A stretch of 32,136 nt of DNA from Candidatus Desulfatifera sulfidica (lineage in GTDB: Bacteria > Desulfobacterota > Desulfobulbia > Desulfobulbales > Desulfocapsaceae): contig JACNLK010000023.1 in assembly GCA_014381505.1 (NCBI GenBank), positions 1-32,136 on the forward strand, given 5' to 3'. Below are positions 16,522 through 26,626 of this stretch, one piece after another. The position numbers and the translations under genes are program-made. The notes below the pieces were generated by a model. The model made no database searches. It saw only the letters and a program-made list of their open reading frames with translations, and was not told the DNA's origin. Within the stretch, counting starts at the first letter, position 1, and every line of letters starts with the position of its first letter.

Positions 16522-17448
16522 ATGCGTAAAAAAATTACAATAATCGGTGCAGGTAACGTTGGAGCTACTGCTGCCCACTGGGCTGCGGCTAAGAATCTCG
16601 GTGATGTCGTACTGCTTGATGTTGTCGAAGGTATACCCCAGGGCAAGGCGCTTGATCTGTCGCAGGCTGGCCCGGTTGAAGGTTTTCATTATTCGGTTCT
16701 GGGATCAAATGATTATGCAGACTCTGCTAATTCTGATGTGGTGATCATCAGTGCAGGTCTGGCCCGCAAGCCAGGGATGACAAGGGATGATCTCTTGGCT
16801 ATCAATGTGAAAATTGTCAAAAGCTGTGCAGAAGAAGCCGTAAAGCACTCACCTGACTGTGTTCTGATTGTGGTAACCAACCCTATTGATGCCATGGTTC
16901 ACACTGCTTTCACGGTCACCGGTCACCCCAAGGAAAAAGTTATTGGAATGGCAGGTGTTCTTGATTCAGCCCGATATCGGACCTTTATTGCTCAGGCCCT
17001 GGGCGTGGCACCTAAAGACGTGAATGCCCTGGTTATGGGAATTCATGGTGATAACATGTTGCCTTTGGTGCGCCTGGCCAATGTTGGTGGTGTTCCGCTC
17101 ACCGATCTGCTGTCGACTGAGGAGATCGATCAGATTGTTCATCGCACACAGACAGGTGGTCTCGAGATCGTCAATCATCTCAAGACCGGTTCTGCGTTTT
17201 ACACACCAGGTTTGGCTGCAGTAGAAATGGCCGAGGCAGTACTGACTGATTCCAAACGTGTTATGGCCTGTGCTGTCTATCTTGAAGGTGAATTCGGAAT
17301 CGACGGTTATTTCCTCGGTGCACCAGTGGTGATTGGTGAAAAAGGTGTCGAGCGGATTCTTGAATTTGAGTTGACTGCTGAGGAAAAAGAGGCCCTTGCC
17401 TTGAGTGTTGAAGTTGTGAAGACACAGATGGCCGCAACTGGTCTGTAA
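16522..17448 (+). CDS. mdh: NAD-dependent malate dehydrogenase (LDH-like type)
   Basis: This 308-residue protein interconverts malate and oxaloacetate. GAGNVGATAA (residues 9-18) binds NAD, and Asp33 in LLDVVEG contacts the NAD ribose, favouring NAD over NADP. Substrate residues are visible: Arg82 and Arg88 in AGLARKPGMTRDDLL, where Arg82 at the specificity position marks malate rather than lactate dehydrogenase; Asn120 in VTNPIDAM; the LDSARYR arginine; and catalytic His175 in IHGDNMLPL. AGAGGG lies upstream of the ATG. It leads a tight unit whose next start is 6 bases after its stop. In a sulfate reducer it would serve the C4 arm of the TCA cycle along with the sdh/frd genes at the right edge. 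Confidence 0.94.
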   Translation: MRKKITIIGAGNVGATAAHWAAAKNLGDVVLLDVVEGIPQGKALDLSQAGPVEGFHYSVLGSNDYADSANSDVVIISAGLARKPGMTRDDLLAINVKIVKSCAEEAVKHSPDCVLIVVTNPIDAMVHTAFTVTGHPKEKVIGMAGVLDSARYRTFIAQALGVAPKDVNALVMGIHGDNMLPLVRLANVGGVPLTDLLSTEEIDQIVHRTQTGGLEIVNHLKTGSAFYTPGLAAVEMAEAVLTDSKRVMACAVYLEGEFGIDGYFLGAPVVIGEKGVERILEFELTAEEKEALALSVEVVKTQMAATGL

Positions 17449-17454
17449 TCGTAA

Positions 17455-19800
17455 TTGCCATTGGATCATATTAGCCCTGAAAATGGAGATATTTTGTTGA
17501 TTGGCAAGTGTATCAAAGACCTGCTCCAGCGAAAGGTTGCTCCTTTGGATATTCTGCCACAACGTGATCTGCGTGAAAAGCTTGTGGATTTGGTGATGGG
17601 CGGTGTGCCAGAGCGCATCGACCATGAAATGAGCGCCAATTTCCAGCAATTGCGTAGCCTTTTTCTGGAGAGCAAGGTCGATGATGTCAACGTTGTTGTC
17701 TTCGGTGGAGGTACTGGTCTTTCTAATCTCATAGGTGGTGACAGTCGTAGTCCGTTTTGGGTTCAGGATCCTTTTTCTGGACTCAAAACGGTGTTTCCGG
17801 CAACACAGGCCGTTGTGTGTACTGCCGATGATGGCGGTTCCACAGGTGAGTTACTCAAAGAACTGCCTTTGATTGCGCTTGGAGACATTCGTCATGTCCT
17901 TCTTTCCTCCATTCAGCTGAGCCGTCTTCAGATTCTTTATGGAATGTCCTCGTCGCAGGCTCGTGATGCGGCAGGAGCACTCTTTTCGCTGTTTAATTAC
18001 CGGTACAAGCAGAAGCCTGAATCCGTGGACGCACTTTTGGCCATTGCGTGTCCGCAAATGGAGAAGTTACCGGTTCGTCTTCATACCAGGATGCGTGCGC
18101 TTGTTGATTGGTTGTTCAGTGATCGGCGGCTCGACGCCGTTCTGGGGCGCCCAAATTGTCTTGGGAATCTCCTGATTGTTTCAGCCATTTATTCAGATGC
18201 GTCCTTGTCTGTCAGCAACGATCAAATGATCGCTGAACAGAAACAACTGGAGCAGGCCACTTACAATGGTCTTGTGTCGTTGTCCAGTGTTATGGGAGTT
18301 GGTGAGCAGGCTGTCCTGCCCTGTACTGCTACTCAGTCTCTTCTCAGTTTTTTGTATGTGAATGGTGTTGAAATTGCCGGTGAACATAAATCTGATTCGG
18401 CCCGTCGAGGTTATCCCGTAGATCGTGTCTATACAGATTTTTGTGCCCCCCCTCATGTGTACCCGGAAGTTTTGGCCAGTATTGAACAGGCAGACATACT
18501 CATTTTGGCACCGGGTAGCCTGTACAGCTCCCTGATTCCTGTTTTTCAGACTCCGGAAATCGCCCAGGCAGTTCGAGCTAATCAGCGGGCCATGAAAATT
18601 CTTGTTTCTAATCTCTGGGTTCAGGCAGGAGAAACTGATCAGAGTATTATTGACCCGGAACGGAAGTTTTACGTATCCGATATGATCCGGGCCTATGAAC
18701 GGAATATTCCAGGTGGCATTGGTGGCTTGGTTGATCAGGTCCTGTGTCTGTCGCTCAACGATATTCCAGCTTCAGTTTTCCAGGATTATGGTTTGGAGGG
18801 GAAGGCACCGATCTATCTCGATCGGGAAAAAGTTCAACGCCTGGGGTTTCTTCCGTTGGAGTGCGGAATTTTCTCCAGAAAACTGTTGGATGAGCATCGT
18901 GTGATTCAGCATGATCCGGAGCATTTTGCACAAGTGGTTAAGGCCCTGTGGTTGATGGAAAAACACTGTGGTGATGGCCAGACAGCAAATGTTAAAGATG
19001 CAGATGTCTCTCACGTACCCGGAGGAGCGCTTAAAAAACCGGTGCCAGTTTCTTCTGTTCGTTATCAGGCTCTGCGAGAGCACGTTGAAACCTTATCGCT
19101 TAAACTGAATGTTGAGCTTTTACCACCGTTAACTGATTCACAGTTGCGCAGTTCCCTGGTCGACATCCTTTGGCTTCACAAAGATATTCCGCTGGAGCAC
19201 CTGAATCATATAGCAGGTGTTCATTGTGTCAGTAAGGATCTCTGGCATAGAAGCCAAAAATGGGACCAGATCTATTCTTTTTATGACCCTGTTGACCAAC
19301 TGATTAAAATTCGGTCCGATCAGTTCCTTGATCATGGTCGATTGGAAGTGGCGTTTCTGATAGGCTTGGGGGAATCTTTGCTTGGCCGCTATGCTGCCCG
19401 TAAAGAAATGAGCCCGCTGGAGGCTGGTGGAGTTGTGGTAGGAAAGATTTTTGATCTATTTCTGGCGCCACCTGAAGAGCGCGACTGTTATTTCATTGAA
19501 AAGGACCTTTCCCTGTATCTGACGCTTGCTCGTTTATTGCCACACCCTCAACAACCCAATCGGTTCACGCGGGTCATTAATGGTCATGAGGGTTTTACAC
19601 CCCCTGGTCTTATGTTTGGCCTTTACTATGCCTGGTATCTGGATAATCGTTTTTCAAGCCATATTGAATACAAGATGGCAATCAGAAAGATCGAAAGGGC
19701 CGATATGATATCCTGCCAGATAGAAAGCCGGAACCGTCGTCAGGATTTGGTGACGTTCTTTCGGGAAGTTGTTTTTGCAAAAGAAAGAGCTTTGAAATAG
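17455..19800 (+). CDS. CofD/YvcK-like protein with a long uncharacterised C-terminal region
   Basis: This 781-residue protein has a central CofD/YvcK domain: GGGTGLS (residues 84-90), CTADDGGSTGELL (122-134), LGDIRH (142-147), NCLGNLLI (234-241) and LAPGSLYSSLIP (351-362). CofD transfers 2-phospholactate in F420 synthesis; YvcK proteins bind UDP-sugars and affect gluconeogenic growth and cell shape in Firmicutes. With no F420 genes nearby, a YvcK-like role is more plausible. The N-terminal 75 residues look helical. Residues about 535-781 form a region I do not recognise, roughly doubling the usual YvcK length. The start is uncertain: TTG 17455 has no ribosome-binding site, whereas GGAG precedes in-frame TTGs near 17493. 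It is cotranscribed with mdh and trkAH. A member of the deltaproteobacterial GAK-type CofD-related group is an alternative I cannot test. Confidence 0.82.
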   Translation: MPLDHISPENGDILLIGKCIKDLLQRKVAPLDILPQRDLREKLVDLVMGGVPERIDHEMSANFQQLRSLFLESKVDDVNVVVFGGGTGLSNLIGGDSRSPFWVQDPFSGLKTVFPATQAVVCTADDGGSTGELLKELPLIALGDIRHVLLSSIQLSRLQILYGMSSSQARDAAGALFSLFNYRYKQKPESVDALLAIACPQMEKLPVRLHTRMRALVDWLFSDRRLDAVLGRPNCLGNLLIVSAIYSDASLSVSNDQMIAEQKQLEQATYNGLVSLSSVMGVGEQAVLPCTATQSLLSFLYVNGVEIAGEHKSDSARRGYPVDRVYTDFCAPPHVYPEVLASIEQADILILAPGSLYSSLIPVFQTPEIAQAVRANQRAMKILVSNLWVQAGETDQSIIDPERKFYVSDMIRAYERNIPGGIGGLVDQVLCLSLNDIPASVFQDYGLEGKAPIYLDREKVQRLGFLPLECGIFSRKLLDEHRVIQHDPEHFAQVVKALWLMEKHCGDGQTANVKDADVSHVPGGALKKPVPVSSVRYQALREHVETLSLKLNVELLPPLTDSQLRSSLVDILWLHKDIPLEHLNHIAGVHCVSKDLWHRSQKWDQIYSFYDPVDQLIKIRSDQFLDHGRLEVAFLIGLGESLLGRYAARKEMSPLEAGGVVVGKIFDLFLAPPEERDCYFIEKDLSLYLTLARLLPHPQQPNRFTRVINGHEGFTPPGLMFGLYYAWYLDNRFSSHIEYKMAIRKIERADMISCQIESRNRRQDLVTFFREVVFAKERALK

Positions 19801-19834
19801 GTCTCTTCATAACGTTTCTGTGGATGCTACTCTT

Positions 19835-21187
19835 ATGCGAATCATGATCGTTGGAGCAGGCCAGGTTGGTTATTTTCTGTGCGAACGTTTTTCTAACGAA
19901 GGCCAGGATGTTGTTCTGATCGATACCAACAAGGAACGATTGCAAAAGATTGAGCGTGATTTGAATATCATGACCGTGCACGGCAGTGGTGCCTCAGCCC
20001 GGATTCTGGCTGAGGCTGGTATTGCCAAAACCCAGTTGTTCATTGCGGCGACAGATAGCGATGAGGTGAATCTGGTTTCCTGTATCATGTCGAGAAGTTA
20101 TGATGTGGAAACCAGGATCGCTCGAGTTCGCAATGAAGATTTTCTCGAGCAGGGCCTTCTGCAACATGAGGACTCGCTGGGCATAGATCTGATGATCAGT
20201 CCGGATCAGGCCATGTGTGAAGAGATTGTTGGTCTCTGTCATGTCTCTGCAGCCTTTGACATGGCTGAGTTTGCTGGTGGTCAGCTGATGCTGCTTGGTT
20301 ATCAGATTTCTGATGGCAATGCCCTGGTCGGTCACAGTCTTATGGACCTGCAGCAGCGGGATGGATCTCATAATTTTGTAATGACTGCTGTCATTCGCGG
20401 GAGTCAAACCATCATTCCTCGAGGACAGGATCGGATTGAGGCCGGTGACAGGGTTTATTTAATGCTGCGACGCAGCGATATTCCGGCAGTTGAGCGCATT
20501 TTTCACCTGACAAGTCGAGTTCCACGCCGGGTCTTCATCATCGGGGGCGGCACAACAGGTTATCTAGTTGCTCGCTCTCTGGAGGACCTGAAGGTTGATG
20601 TCGTCCTTGTGGAGAAGAATCGTGAGCGCTGTACGTATCTTGCGGAGAATCTGAGCCGGACAAGAGTCCTGAACTGTGACGGTCTTGAGGCACATGATCT
20701 TCTGGATGAGGGTATTGATCGTGCCGATCTGGTGATTTCGCTTACTGAAAGCGATACCACGAATCTCCTTTCCAGTATTCTGGCCAAACATCATGGGGCT
20801 GGTAAGTGCATTACCAAGATTACCCGGCACGATTTTGTCCCATTGCTCAGCAATCTTGGTATTGATGTGGCCCTCAGTGCCCGCCAGGTGGCTGCGAGCA
20901 TGATTTTGCGCTATATCCGCAGAGGTGCAATCGGTGCCGTGGCCACGATCATGGGCAGTGATGCCGAGGCCATGGAGATTGGAGTTCCGCACCTGAGAAA
21001 GTTTGACAATATTCCTCTCAAGGAGCTGAAGTTTCCCATGGGGGCAGTCATTGGTGCCATTGTCCGTAACCGACAGGTTCTTATTCCATCGGGCGAGACA
21101 TTGATTAAGTCAGGTGATAATCTGGTGGTCTTTTATGTCAAGAATGCGGCTACTGCAGTTGAAAAATTACTGCGTCCGGAAGGCTGA
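19835..21187 (+). CDS. trkA: Trk potassium uptake regulatory subunit
   Basis: This 450-residue cytoplasmic protein gates the TrkH channel. It has two RCK units: N-terminal NAD(H)-binding GAGQVG at residues 7-12 with acidic Asp30 at the end of the second strand, then a TrkA-C domain (about 145-225), then GGGTTG at 237-242 and a second TrkA-C domain ending VVFYVKNAATAVEKLLR. The double arrangement is the classical TrkA form. An in-frame GTG at 19820 adds five residues, but the family pattern, with the first strand at the N-terminus, favours ATG 19835. It begins 34 bases after the CofD-like gene and is 2 bases from trkH. Confidence 0.94.
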   Translation: MRIMIVGAGQVGYFLCERFSNEGQDVVLIDTNKERLQKIERDLNIMTVHGSGASARILAEAGIAKTQLFIAATDSDEVNLVSCIMSRSYDVETRIARVRNEDFLEQGLLQHEDSLGIDLMISPDQAMCEEIVGLCHVSAAFDMAEFAGGQLMLLGYQISDGNALVGHSLMDLQQRDGSHNFVMTAVIRGSQTIIPRGQDRIEAGDRVYLMLRRSDIPAVERIFHLTSRVPRRVFIIGGGTTGYLVARSLEDLKVDVVLVEKNRERCTYLAENLSRTRVLNCDGLEAHDLLDEGIDRADLVISLTESDTTNLLSSILAKHHGAGKCITKITRHDFVPLLSNLGIDVALSARQVAASMILRYIRRGAIGAVATIMGSDAEAMEIGVPHLRKFDNIPLKELKFPMGAVIGAIVRNRQVLIPSGETLIKSGDNLVVFYVKNAATAVEKLLRPEG

Positions 21188-21189
21188 CT

Positions 21190-22698
21190 ATGCGCACCGG
21201 CGGTGTCCTTAATTTTCTGGGCAGACTCTTGCTCGTTCTGTCCCTCCTACTCCTGACCCCCATCCCTTTTTCTTTGTACTACCATGATGGTATGGTCGGT
21301 GCATTTATTCTCTCTGCTCTAATGGGTGCAATTGCCGGGGGCCTACTGGTTGCTCTTTTTCGGCCTGAAAAGGAACTGGGATACCGGGATGGCTTTGCCA
21401 TTGTTGTGCTCAGTTGGGTCATGCTGGCTTTTCTTGGGGCTTTACCCTACTACTTTTCAGGGCAGATGGTCTCGTTTATCGATTGCTATTTCGAGTCCAT
21501 GTCCGGATTTACCACTACTGGCTCGACTATTCTCGTGGAAGTTGAAATTCTGTCCAGGAGCCTGCTGTTCTGGCGGGCCCTGACGCATTGGTTGGGCGGG
21601 ATGGGGATTATTGTATTAACTCTGGCCGTCCTTCCACTTCTTGGAGTCGGTGGCATGCAGCTCTTTCAAGCCGAGATGCCCGGGCCAACGAAAGACCGCC
21701 TGGCCCCTCGGATTCAGTCGACGGCCAGAATCTTATGGTCTGTCTATGTCCTTTTTACATTATTTGAAGTGGTGTTACTTATGCTGGGCGGGGTTGATTT
21801 CTTCAATGCCTTGTGCCACTCTTTTGCCACCCTGGCTACCGGAGGTTTTTCTACTCACACCACCAGTATCGCTTTTTATGATTCGATCTATGTTGAGTTG
21901 GTGGTGATCCTTTTTATGTTTCTGGCCGGGATCAACTTTGCCCTTCATTTTCAAATGCTGACTGGCCGTTCATTGGTTTTCTGGCGAAACGAAGAACTGC
22001 GCCTCTATGTGGCTCTGATTGTAACAGCTATTGTGTTGATTATGACGGCGAACTATGTATACGGAACTATTTCTACGTTCGGTGATGATCTGCGCCAGGT
22101 GGTGTTCCAGGTGGTCTCTGTTGTCACAACGACTGGTTTTGGCACAGCTGATTTTGATCAGTGGCCTTCCATGTGTAAGGTTCTTCTGGTGTCTTTGATG
22201 TTTGTGGGTGGGTGTGCTGGTTCCACTGCAGGCGGTATAAAGGTGGTGCGTATTCTTCTCTTTTTCAAGTATGCAAGACTTCAACTGCAACGCCTGGTTC
22301 ATCCTCATCAAGTGGGGGGAATCAGCTATGGTGGTTCACGGGTCTCACAGGAAATACTCATTGCAATACTAGGATTCTTTGCTCTTTATCTGGTCTTTTT
22401 TCTCGCTGCCAGTCTCATGGTAACGGCCATGGGTGTTGATATTGTAACTGGAATAACAGCGGTTATTGCCACTCTTAATAATATTGGCCCAGGTCTGAAT
22501 CTGGTTGGCCCGAGCCAAGACTTCGGTCACCTGCCAGATACGGTCAAGGTGGTTTTGACCTTTTGTATGCTGGCCGGTCGTCTGGAGCTTTATACCTTGG
22601 CCGTTCTTCTCACCCCAGGATTCTGGAAAATGGCCCGTCGGCCTTTGCTGCGATCGTGGGCTTCATTTGGTGGTCAGGTATCTCACCCGAAACCATAA
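21190..22698 (+). CDS. trkH: Trk/Ktr potassium uptake membrane subunit
   Basis: This 502-residue inner-membrane protein forms the K+ pore. The four pore-loop filters are visible: [27 protein letters not shown] and LNNIGPG, each with the filter glycine, between many hydrophobic helices. [12 protein letters not shown] and [15 protein letters not shown] are typical TrkH segments. The start lies 2 bases after the trkA stop, with GGAAGG inside the end of trkA as ribosome-binding site, so the two are probably translationally coupled. No terminator is visible before the convergent hrpA. Confidence 0.95.
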   Translation: MRTGGVLNFLGRLLLVLSLLLLTPIPFSLYYHDGMVGAFILSALMGAIAGGLLVALFRPEKELGYRDGFAIVVLSWVMLAFLGALPYYFSGQMVSFIDCYFESMSGFTTTGSTILVEVEILSRSLLFWRALTHWLGGMGIIVLTLAVLPLLGVGGMQLFQAEMPGPTKDRLAPRIQSTARILWSVYVLFTLFEVVLLMLGGVDFFNALCHSFATLATGGFSTHTTSIAFYDSIYVELVVILFMFLAGINFALHFQMLTGRSLVFWRNEELRLYVALIVTAIVLIMTANYVYGTISTFGDDLRQVVFQVVSVVTTTGFGTADFDQWPSMCKVLLVSLMFVGGCAGSTAGGIKVVRILLFFKYARLQLQRLVHPHQVGGISYGGSRVSQEILIAILGFFALYLVFFLAASLMVTAMGVDIVTGITAVIATLNNIGPGLNLVGPSQDFGHLPDTVKVVLTFCMLAGRLELYTLAVLLTPGFWKMARRPLLRSWASFGGQVSHPKP

Positions 22699-22762
22699 GA
22701 GAATTGAGAACAGGCAAGAGTATGTTGCTAAATATATTCATAATTTAATGATATGAGCAGGT

Positions 22763-25700
22763 TCAGCATGTTGAGATTACTTTGTTCCATTGCTGTTTGA
22801 GAACTTTGACTGAAACCTGTTTGGCCCGTTTTATTTCCGGAGCAAAAAGGAGGAGCCGGTATTCTCCTAACAGCCTGAGGTAACGATCTTGCTCTCTGCG
22901 ACAATCGTTGCCACACGCCTCATCAGCTGGTTTCAGTTCTTTGAGACGATTCTGCCACGGCTGAAGTTCTTTTGCTTTCCGTTGATCTTTGTTTGGGTCG
23001 GCATAGGCCCGTTCGATCCGGATCAATAAGCCCTGGAGATAGCGTTGCGCGTCACGCAAGTCCTGGCTCTTCATTCTTCTTAAAAAATCCTGGGGGAGCA
23101 GAGTGTTCAGCTCTTCATTGCAGAGTTTCGCCTGATCATGAAAAAGTGGGTTCCTCCGACCCGAGAGTTTGGTGAAACGGGTGATCTCCATCTGAATGTG
23201 ATTTCGTAGGCGGAGGAGTTGAAAAACCGTGTCGCACAGGAGTTTGCCCTGTCGATAGAGGCCAACGTCGCGGACTGCTGTGATGGTGTTGTTGAAATCT
23301 TCTTTTTCAGGAATGGCCCCGTCGGCGGTGTTGAATAGATCTCTGAAAATGGTGCTGAGCAGTTGTTCCAGGGTTTCCTGGCGACCACCCAATGCCTGGG
23401 TAATCCAAAGCGCTGAGGGGGCTGAGAGACTGGTTGTGCAATATTTTTTTAACAGACGGTACTGGTCGCTGAAGGCAAGCTGGTAGAGAAATTGAATACC
23501 CAGCTCACTGCGTCTTCGTGCCTCACGTCGGTCTCTGATAAATTGCACGGTAACCCCCCCACGATCCCGTACAGGATCAAGAGCTGGGAAGAGATAGCCA
23601 CTGATCTCACTCTGCTGAGTGTAGCATGTTAACTGGTGAGGAAGGTCCGTGAAGTCCCACTGTTTGAAGAGTCGATCCTCCCATAATTTTTTAACCTTCA
23701 CTTCATTTGGGTTGAGTGGGGCGTTTAATCCGGTTTTACGTGGTTTTTGGGTGAATTCTTGCCGCAGTTTGCTGAGAGAGCGACCCGCGATTAAGGTCTT
23801 TCCTTCATGATCAAAAAAAAGCAGTCGCATTTGCAGGTGCGGAGGCAGCTCGGTGGGCCAGTCGCTGCGATTGACGGTACGTCGAAAATGTTTGAGGATC
23901 ACTCGTTCTAATCCATGGAGCAGGGAACCTTTTCCGTGATCCAGATCATCGAGGAGGAGGTCGACTGTCTGGTTGAGAGGGATCAGGTGTTTACGGATTG
24001 ATTTGGTCAGACCCTTGAGCAGGAAGTGAACTTTCTCACGCAGCAGACCGGGAACCAGCCACTCAAAACGTGATTCATTGATGGAATCTAAAATATCGGC
24101 TGGGATGCGGACCGTGACCCCGTCGTTCTCTGATCCTGGCTCGAAGTGATAATCCAGTTGAAAGGTCATGTTGCCGTTGTTGATATGGGCAGGAAAGTCT
24201 GAGAGCTCATGGCTTTCAGGGGTACGATTGATGATGTCGGCTTCCTGCATCACCAGGGTGCCTTTCGGCTGTCCTTTCAGAAAACGGCTGAGGGTAAATC
24301 GGTCATAGACTGTGGCCGGAAGTCGTTGCTCGTAAAATGCCGACAAAGTATGTTCATCAACCAGTAGATCCCGGGTCCGCAGTCGTTCTTCGGTCTCTTC
24401 CCAGGCCCGAACCAATGTTAGATTTTTCTTGAGAAAATCAAAATTGGTCAGCAACTCGCCGCCAAGCAATGCCGACTGAATGAAAATCTGCCGCGCCTCG
24501 GACTGGTTTTTGGTATGACTGCGGCCAAAGTTAACCGTTCGACCGGCAACAATGATCATACCAAAGAGGCTGACCTGTTCATCTGCGATAACCTGTCCGT
24601 TTTTCTTCTGCCAACGAGGGTTTGACCAGGACCTTCGGCAGAGATCTCCGGCAAGATTCTCCAGCCACAATGGGTCGATGTCGGCGACTGTTAATGCATA
24701 GAGGCGATTGGTTTCAAGAAAAGTGGCCGCCACGATCCAAGGACCACTGGTCTTGAACTGGTGAGAACCAGGGAAAATCATCAGTTCACGGCCGCCACTG
24801 CCCTGGTAGAGCCGATCTTTTTTCTTTTGAGCCACGTTGCGCAGAAAACCGGTACACAGGGCTTGATGTACTGCAATGTAAGAAGCTGGCCCAAGGTTAT
24901 CTTTATATCCCTTGTGCCCTTCAAGGAGTCTTCCCAGTTGCTCATGAAGATCAAACCATTCGCGCATGCGCTGGAAGGAGAGGAAGTACGATTTGCAGAA
25001 TTTTTTCAGGCGGTTCCAGGATTTAACCTCATCTTTCACATCATGAAACAATTTCCATATGTTAAGCAGAACCAGAAAATCTGACTTGTCATGGTTGAAT
25101 TTGGCATGGGCTTGGTCGGCCGCGTGTTCCTGGTCGGCAGGCCGCACCCGTGGATCCTGAATAGCCAGGGCCGCTGCTATGATCTTGATTTCAGTCAGGC
25201 AGCCCAGATCTCGAGCGGCAATAATAATCCGACTGATGCAGGGGTCCATGGGCAGATCAGACATGAGACGACCATGCTTGGTCAGTTTATTGCTCCGGTT
25301 TACGGCACCAAGTTCGCTGAGGAGTTGCTGACCATCGCGGATGGTATTTCGAGACGGTGGTTCAACAAAGGGAAAATCATCGGCAGCGCCAAGCCCGAGT
25401 GCATGCATGCGCAGGATCACTTCGGCCAGGTTGGATCTTTTAATTTCCGGCAGGGTGAAACGGTCTCGCTCGAGGTAGTCTTCTTCGCTGAACAGGCGTA
25501 TACAGATGCCTGGCCCGACACGTCCGCAGCGCCCGGCCCGCTGATCGCAGCTGGCTCTTGATATCCTGGTTATGGGCAGACTGGTGATCTTTGATCGTAC
25601 ATTGTAGCGCGATATTCTGGCCAGCCCGGAATCAAGAACGTATCGGATACCCGGCACTGTGATCGAGGTTTCAGCCACGTTGGTGGCAACGATTATTTTG

Positions 25701-26524
25701 GGTTGCTTGGCTGGTTGAAATATCTTTCGTTGATCCGCGGATTGAAGGCGGCCGAACAGGGGGAGGATCAGTGTGTTGGGCAGTTTCTCGTTCAGCAGAT
25801 TACAGCAGGTGCGGATGTCCCGTTCTGTGGGGAGAAAGATCAGGGTGTCACGTGCGCCTTCCCGGCGAAAGAGCTCGTGGATCGTTTCAACACAGTGATC
25901 GAGACGACTGTCGTCGTCTGTTGATTCAAGGTCGGCATGGGGGACATAGCTGATCTCAACCGGGTAGGTACGTCCGGCAATGGAGAGAACCGGAGCATGA
26001 CCAAAATGCTTGGAGAATATATCGGTGTCAATGGTGGCAGAGGTGATGATCACCTTGAGATCAGGCCTTCGCGGGAGTAGGTTTTTGAGGTATCCCAGGA
26101 GGAAGTCGATGTTCAGGCTGCGCTCGTGGGCCTCATCAATAATGATTACCCGGTATCGTTTGAGCAGTGGATCACGTCGGGTCTCGGCCAGAAGAATGCC
26201 GTCGGTCATGAACTTGATTCGCGTACCCTTATCAGTGTGATCGTGGAAGCGAATCTGGTAGCCAACCATTTGACCAGCGTTTACAGGGTCCAGTTCGTTG
26301 CGAACACGCTCGGCCACAGAGACTGCTGCCACTCTTCGTGGTTGCGTACAGCCAATGAGTTGAGAATTATGGGGATCAATCTCCAGACAGATTTTGGGCA
26401 GTTGAGTGGTCTTGCCCGAGCCGGTGTCGCCCTCGACAATGATCACCTGATGTTCGAGGATCGCCGCTCGGATCTCCTCTTTGTAGCCGGAAATAGGTAG
26501 ATTGTCCGGATAATGAATTTTCAT
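22763..26524 (-). CDS. hrpA: ATP-dependent RNA helicase HrpA (DEAH box)
   Basis: This 1253-residue helicase matches full-length HrpA. Motifs: Walker A GDTGSGKTT (32-40), TQPRRVAAVSVAERV (Ia), DEAH at 130-133, SAT at 162-164, and VATNVAETSITVPGI and QRAGRCGRVGPG of the second RecA domain. The HA2 and OB regions follow, then the long HrpA-specific C-terminal half (DUF3418-like), including WLVPGLLREKV and LPPHLQMRL. HrpA proteins act on mRNA and rescue stalled or collided ribosomes in E. coli. It is divergent from galU and convergent with trkH. No frameshift is seen. Confidence 0.96.
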   Translation of the reverse strand: MKIHYPDNLPISGYKEEIRAAILEHQVIIVEGDTGSGKTTQLPKICLEIDPHNSQLIGCTQPRRVAAVSVAERVRNELDPVNAGQMVGYQIRFHDHTDKGTRIKFMTDGILLAETRRDPLLKRYRVIIIDEAHERSLNIDFLLGYLKNLLPRRPDLKVIITSATIDTDIFSKHFGHAPVLSIAGRTYPVEISYVPHADLESTDDDSRLDHCVETIHELFRREGARDTLIFLPTERDIRTCCNLLNEKLPNTLILPLFGRLQSADQRKIFQPAKQPKIIVATNVAETSITVPGIRYVLDSGLARISRYNVRSKITSLPITRISRASCDQRAGRCGRVGPGICIRLFSEEDYLERDRFTLPEIKRSNLAEVILRMHALGLGAADDFPFVEPPSRNTIRDGQQLLSELGAVNRSNKLTKHGRLMSDLPMDPCISRIIIAARDLGCLTEIKIIAAALAIQDPRVRPADQEHAADQAHAKFNHDKSDFLVLLNIWKLFHDVKDEVKSWNRLKKFCKSYFLSFQRMREWFDLHEQLGRLLEGHKGYKDNLGPASYIAVHQALCTGFLRNVAQKKKDRLYQGSGGRELMIFPGSHQFKTSGPWIVAATFLETNRLYALTVADIDPLWLENLAGDLCRRSWSNPRWQKKNGQVIADEQVSLFGMIIVAGRTVNFGRSHTKNQSEARQIFIQSALLGGELLTNFDFLKKNLTLVRAWEETEERLRTRDLLVDEHTLSAFYEQRLPATVYDRFTLSRFLKGQPKGTLVMQEADIINRTPESHELSDFPAHINNGNMTFQLDYHFEPGSENDGVTVRIPADILDSINESRFEWLVPGLLREKVHFLLKGLTKSIRKHLIPLNQTVDLLLDDLDHGKGSLLHGLERVILKHFRRTVNRSDWPTELPPHLQMRLLFFDHEGKTLIAGRSLSKLRQEFTQKPRKTGLNAPLNPNEVKVKKLWEDRLFKQWDFTDLPHQLTCYTQQSEISGYLFPALDPVRDRGGVTVQFIRDRREARRRSELGIQFLYQLAFSDQYRLLKKYCTTSLSAPSALWITQALGGRQETLEQLLSTIFRDLFNTADGAIPEKEDFNNTITAVRDVGLYRQGKLLCDTVFQLLRLRNHIQMEITRFTKLSGRRNPLFHDQAKLCNEELNTLLPQDFLRRMKSQDLRDAQRYLQGLLIRIERAYADPNKDQRKAKELQPWQNRLKELKPADEACGNDCRREQDRYLRLLGEYRLLLFAPEIKRAKQVSVKVLKQQWNKVISTC

Positions 26525-26626
26525 GGAAGAAACTTGGCTGCAGGGATTTATATGTGGTAGAGTTTGGGTCAGTAGAGTTTGTCATCTTAGCATGTTATCC
26601 CAGAACCTGAAAGAGTAGAGGTGTAG

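Noticed and set aside
16966-17649. 227-codon ORF antisense to mdh and the CofD-like gene
   Set aside because: It spans two real genes on the other strand and has no recognisable family features.
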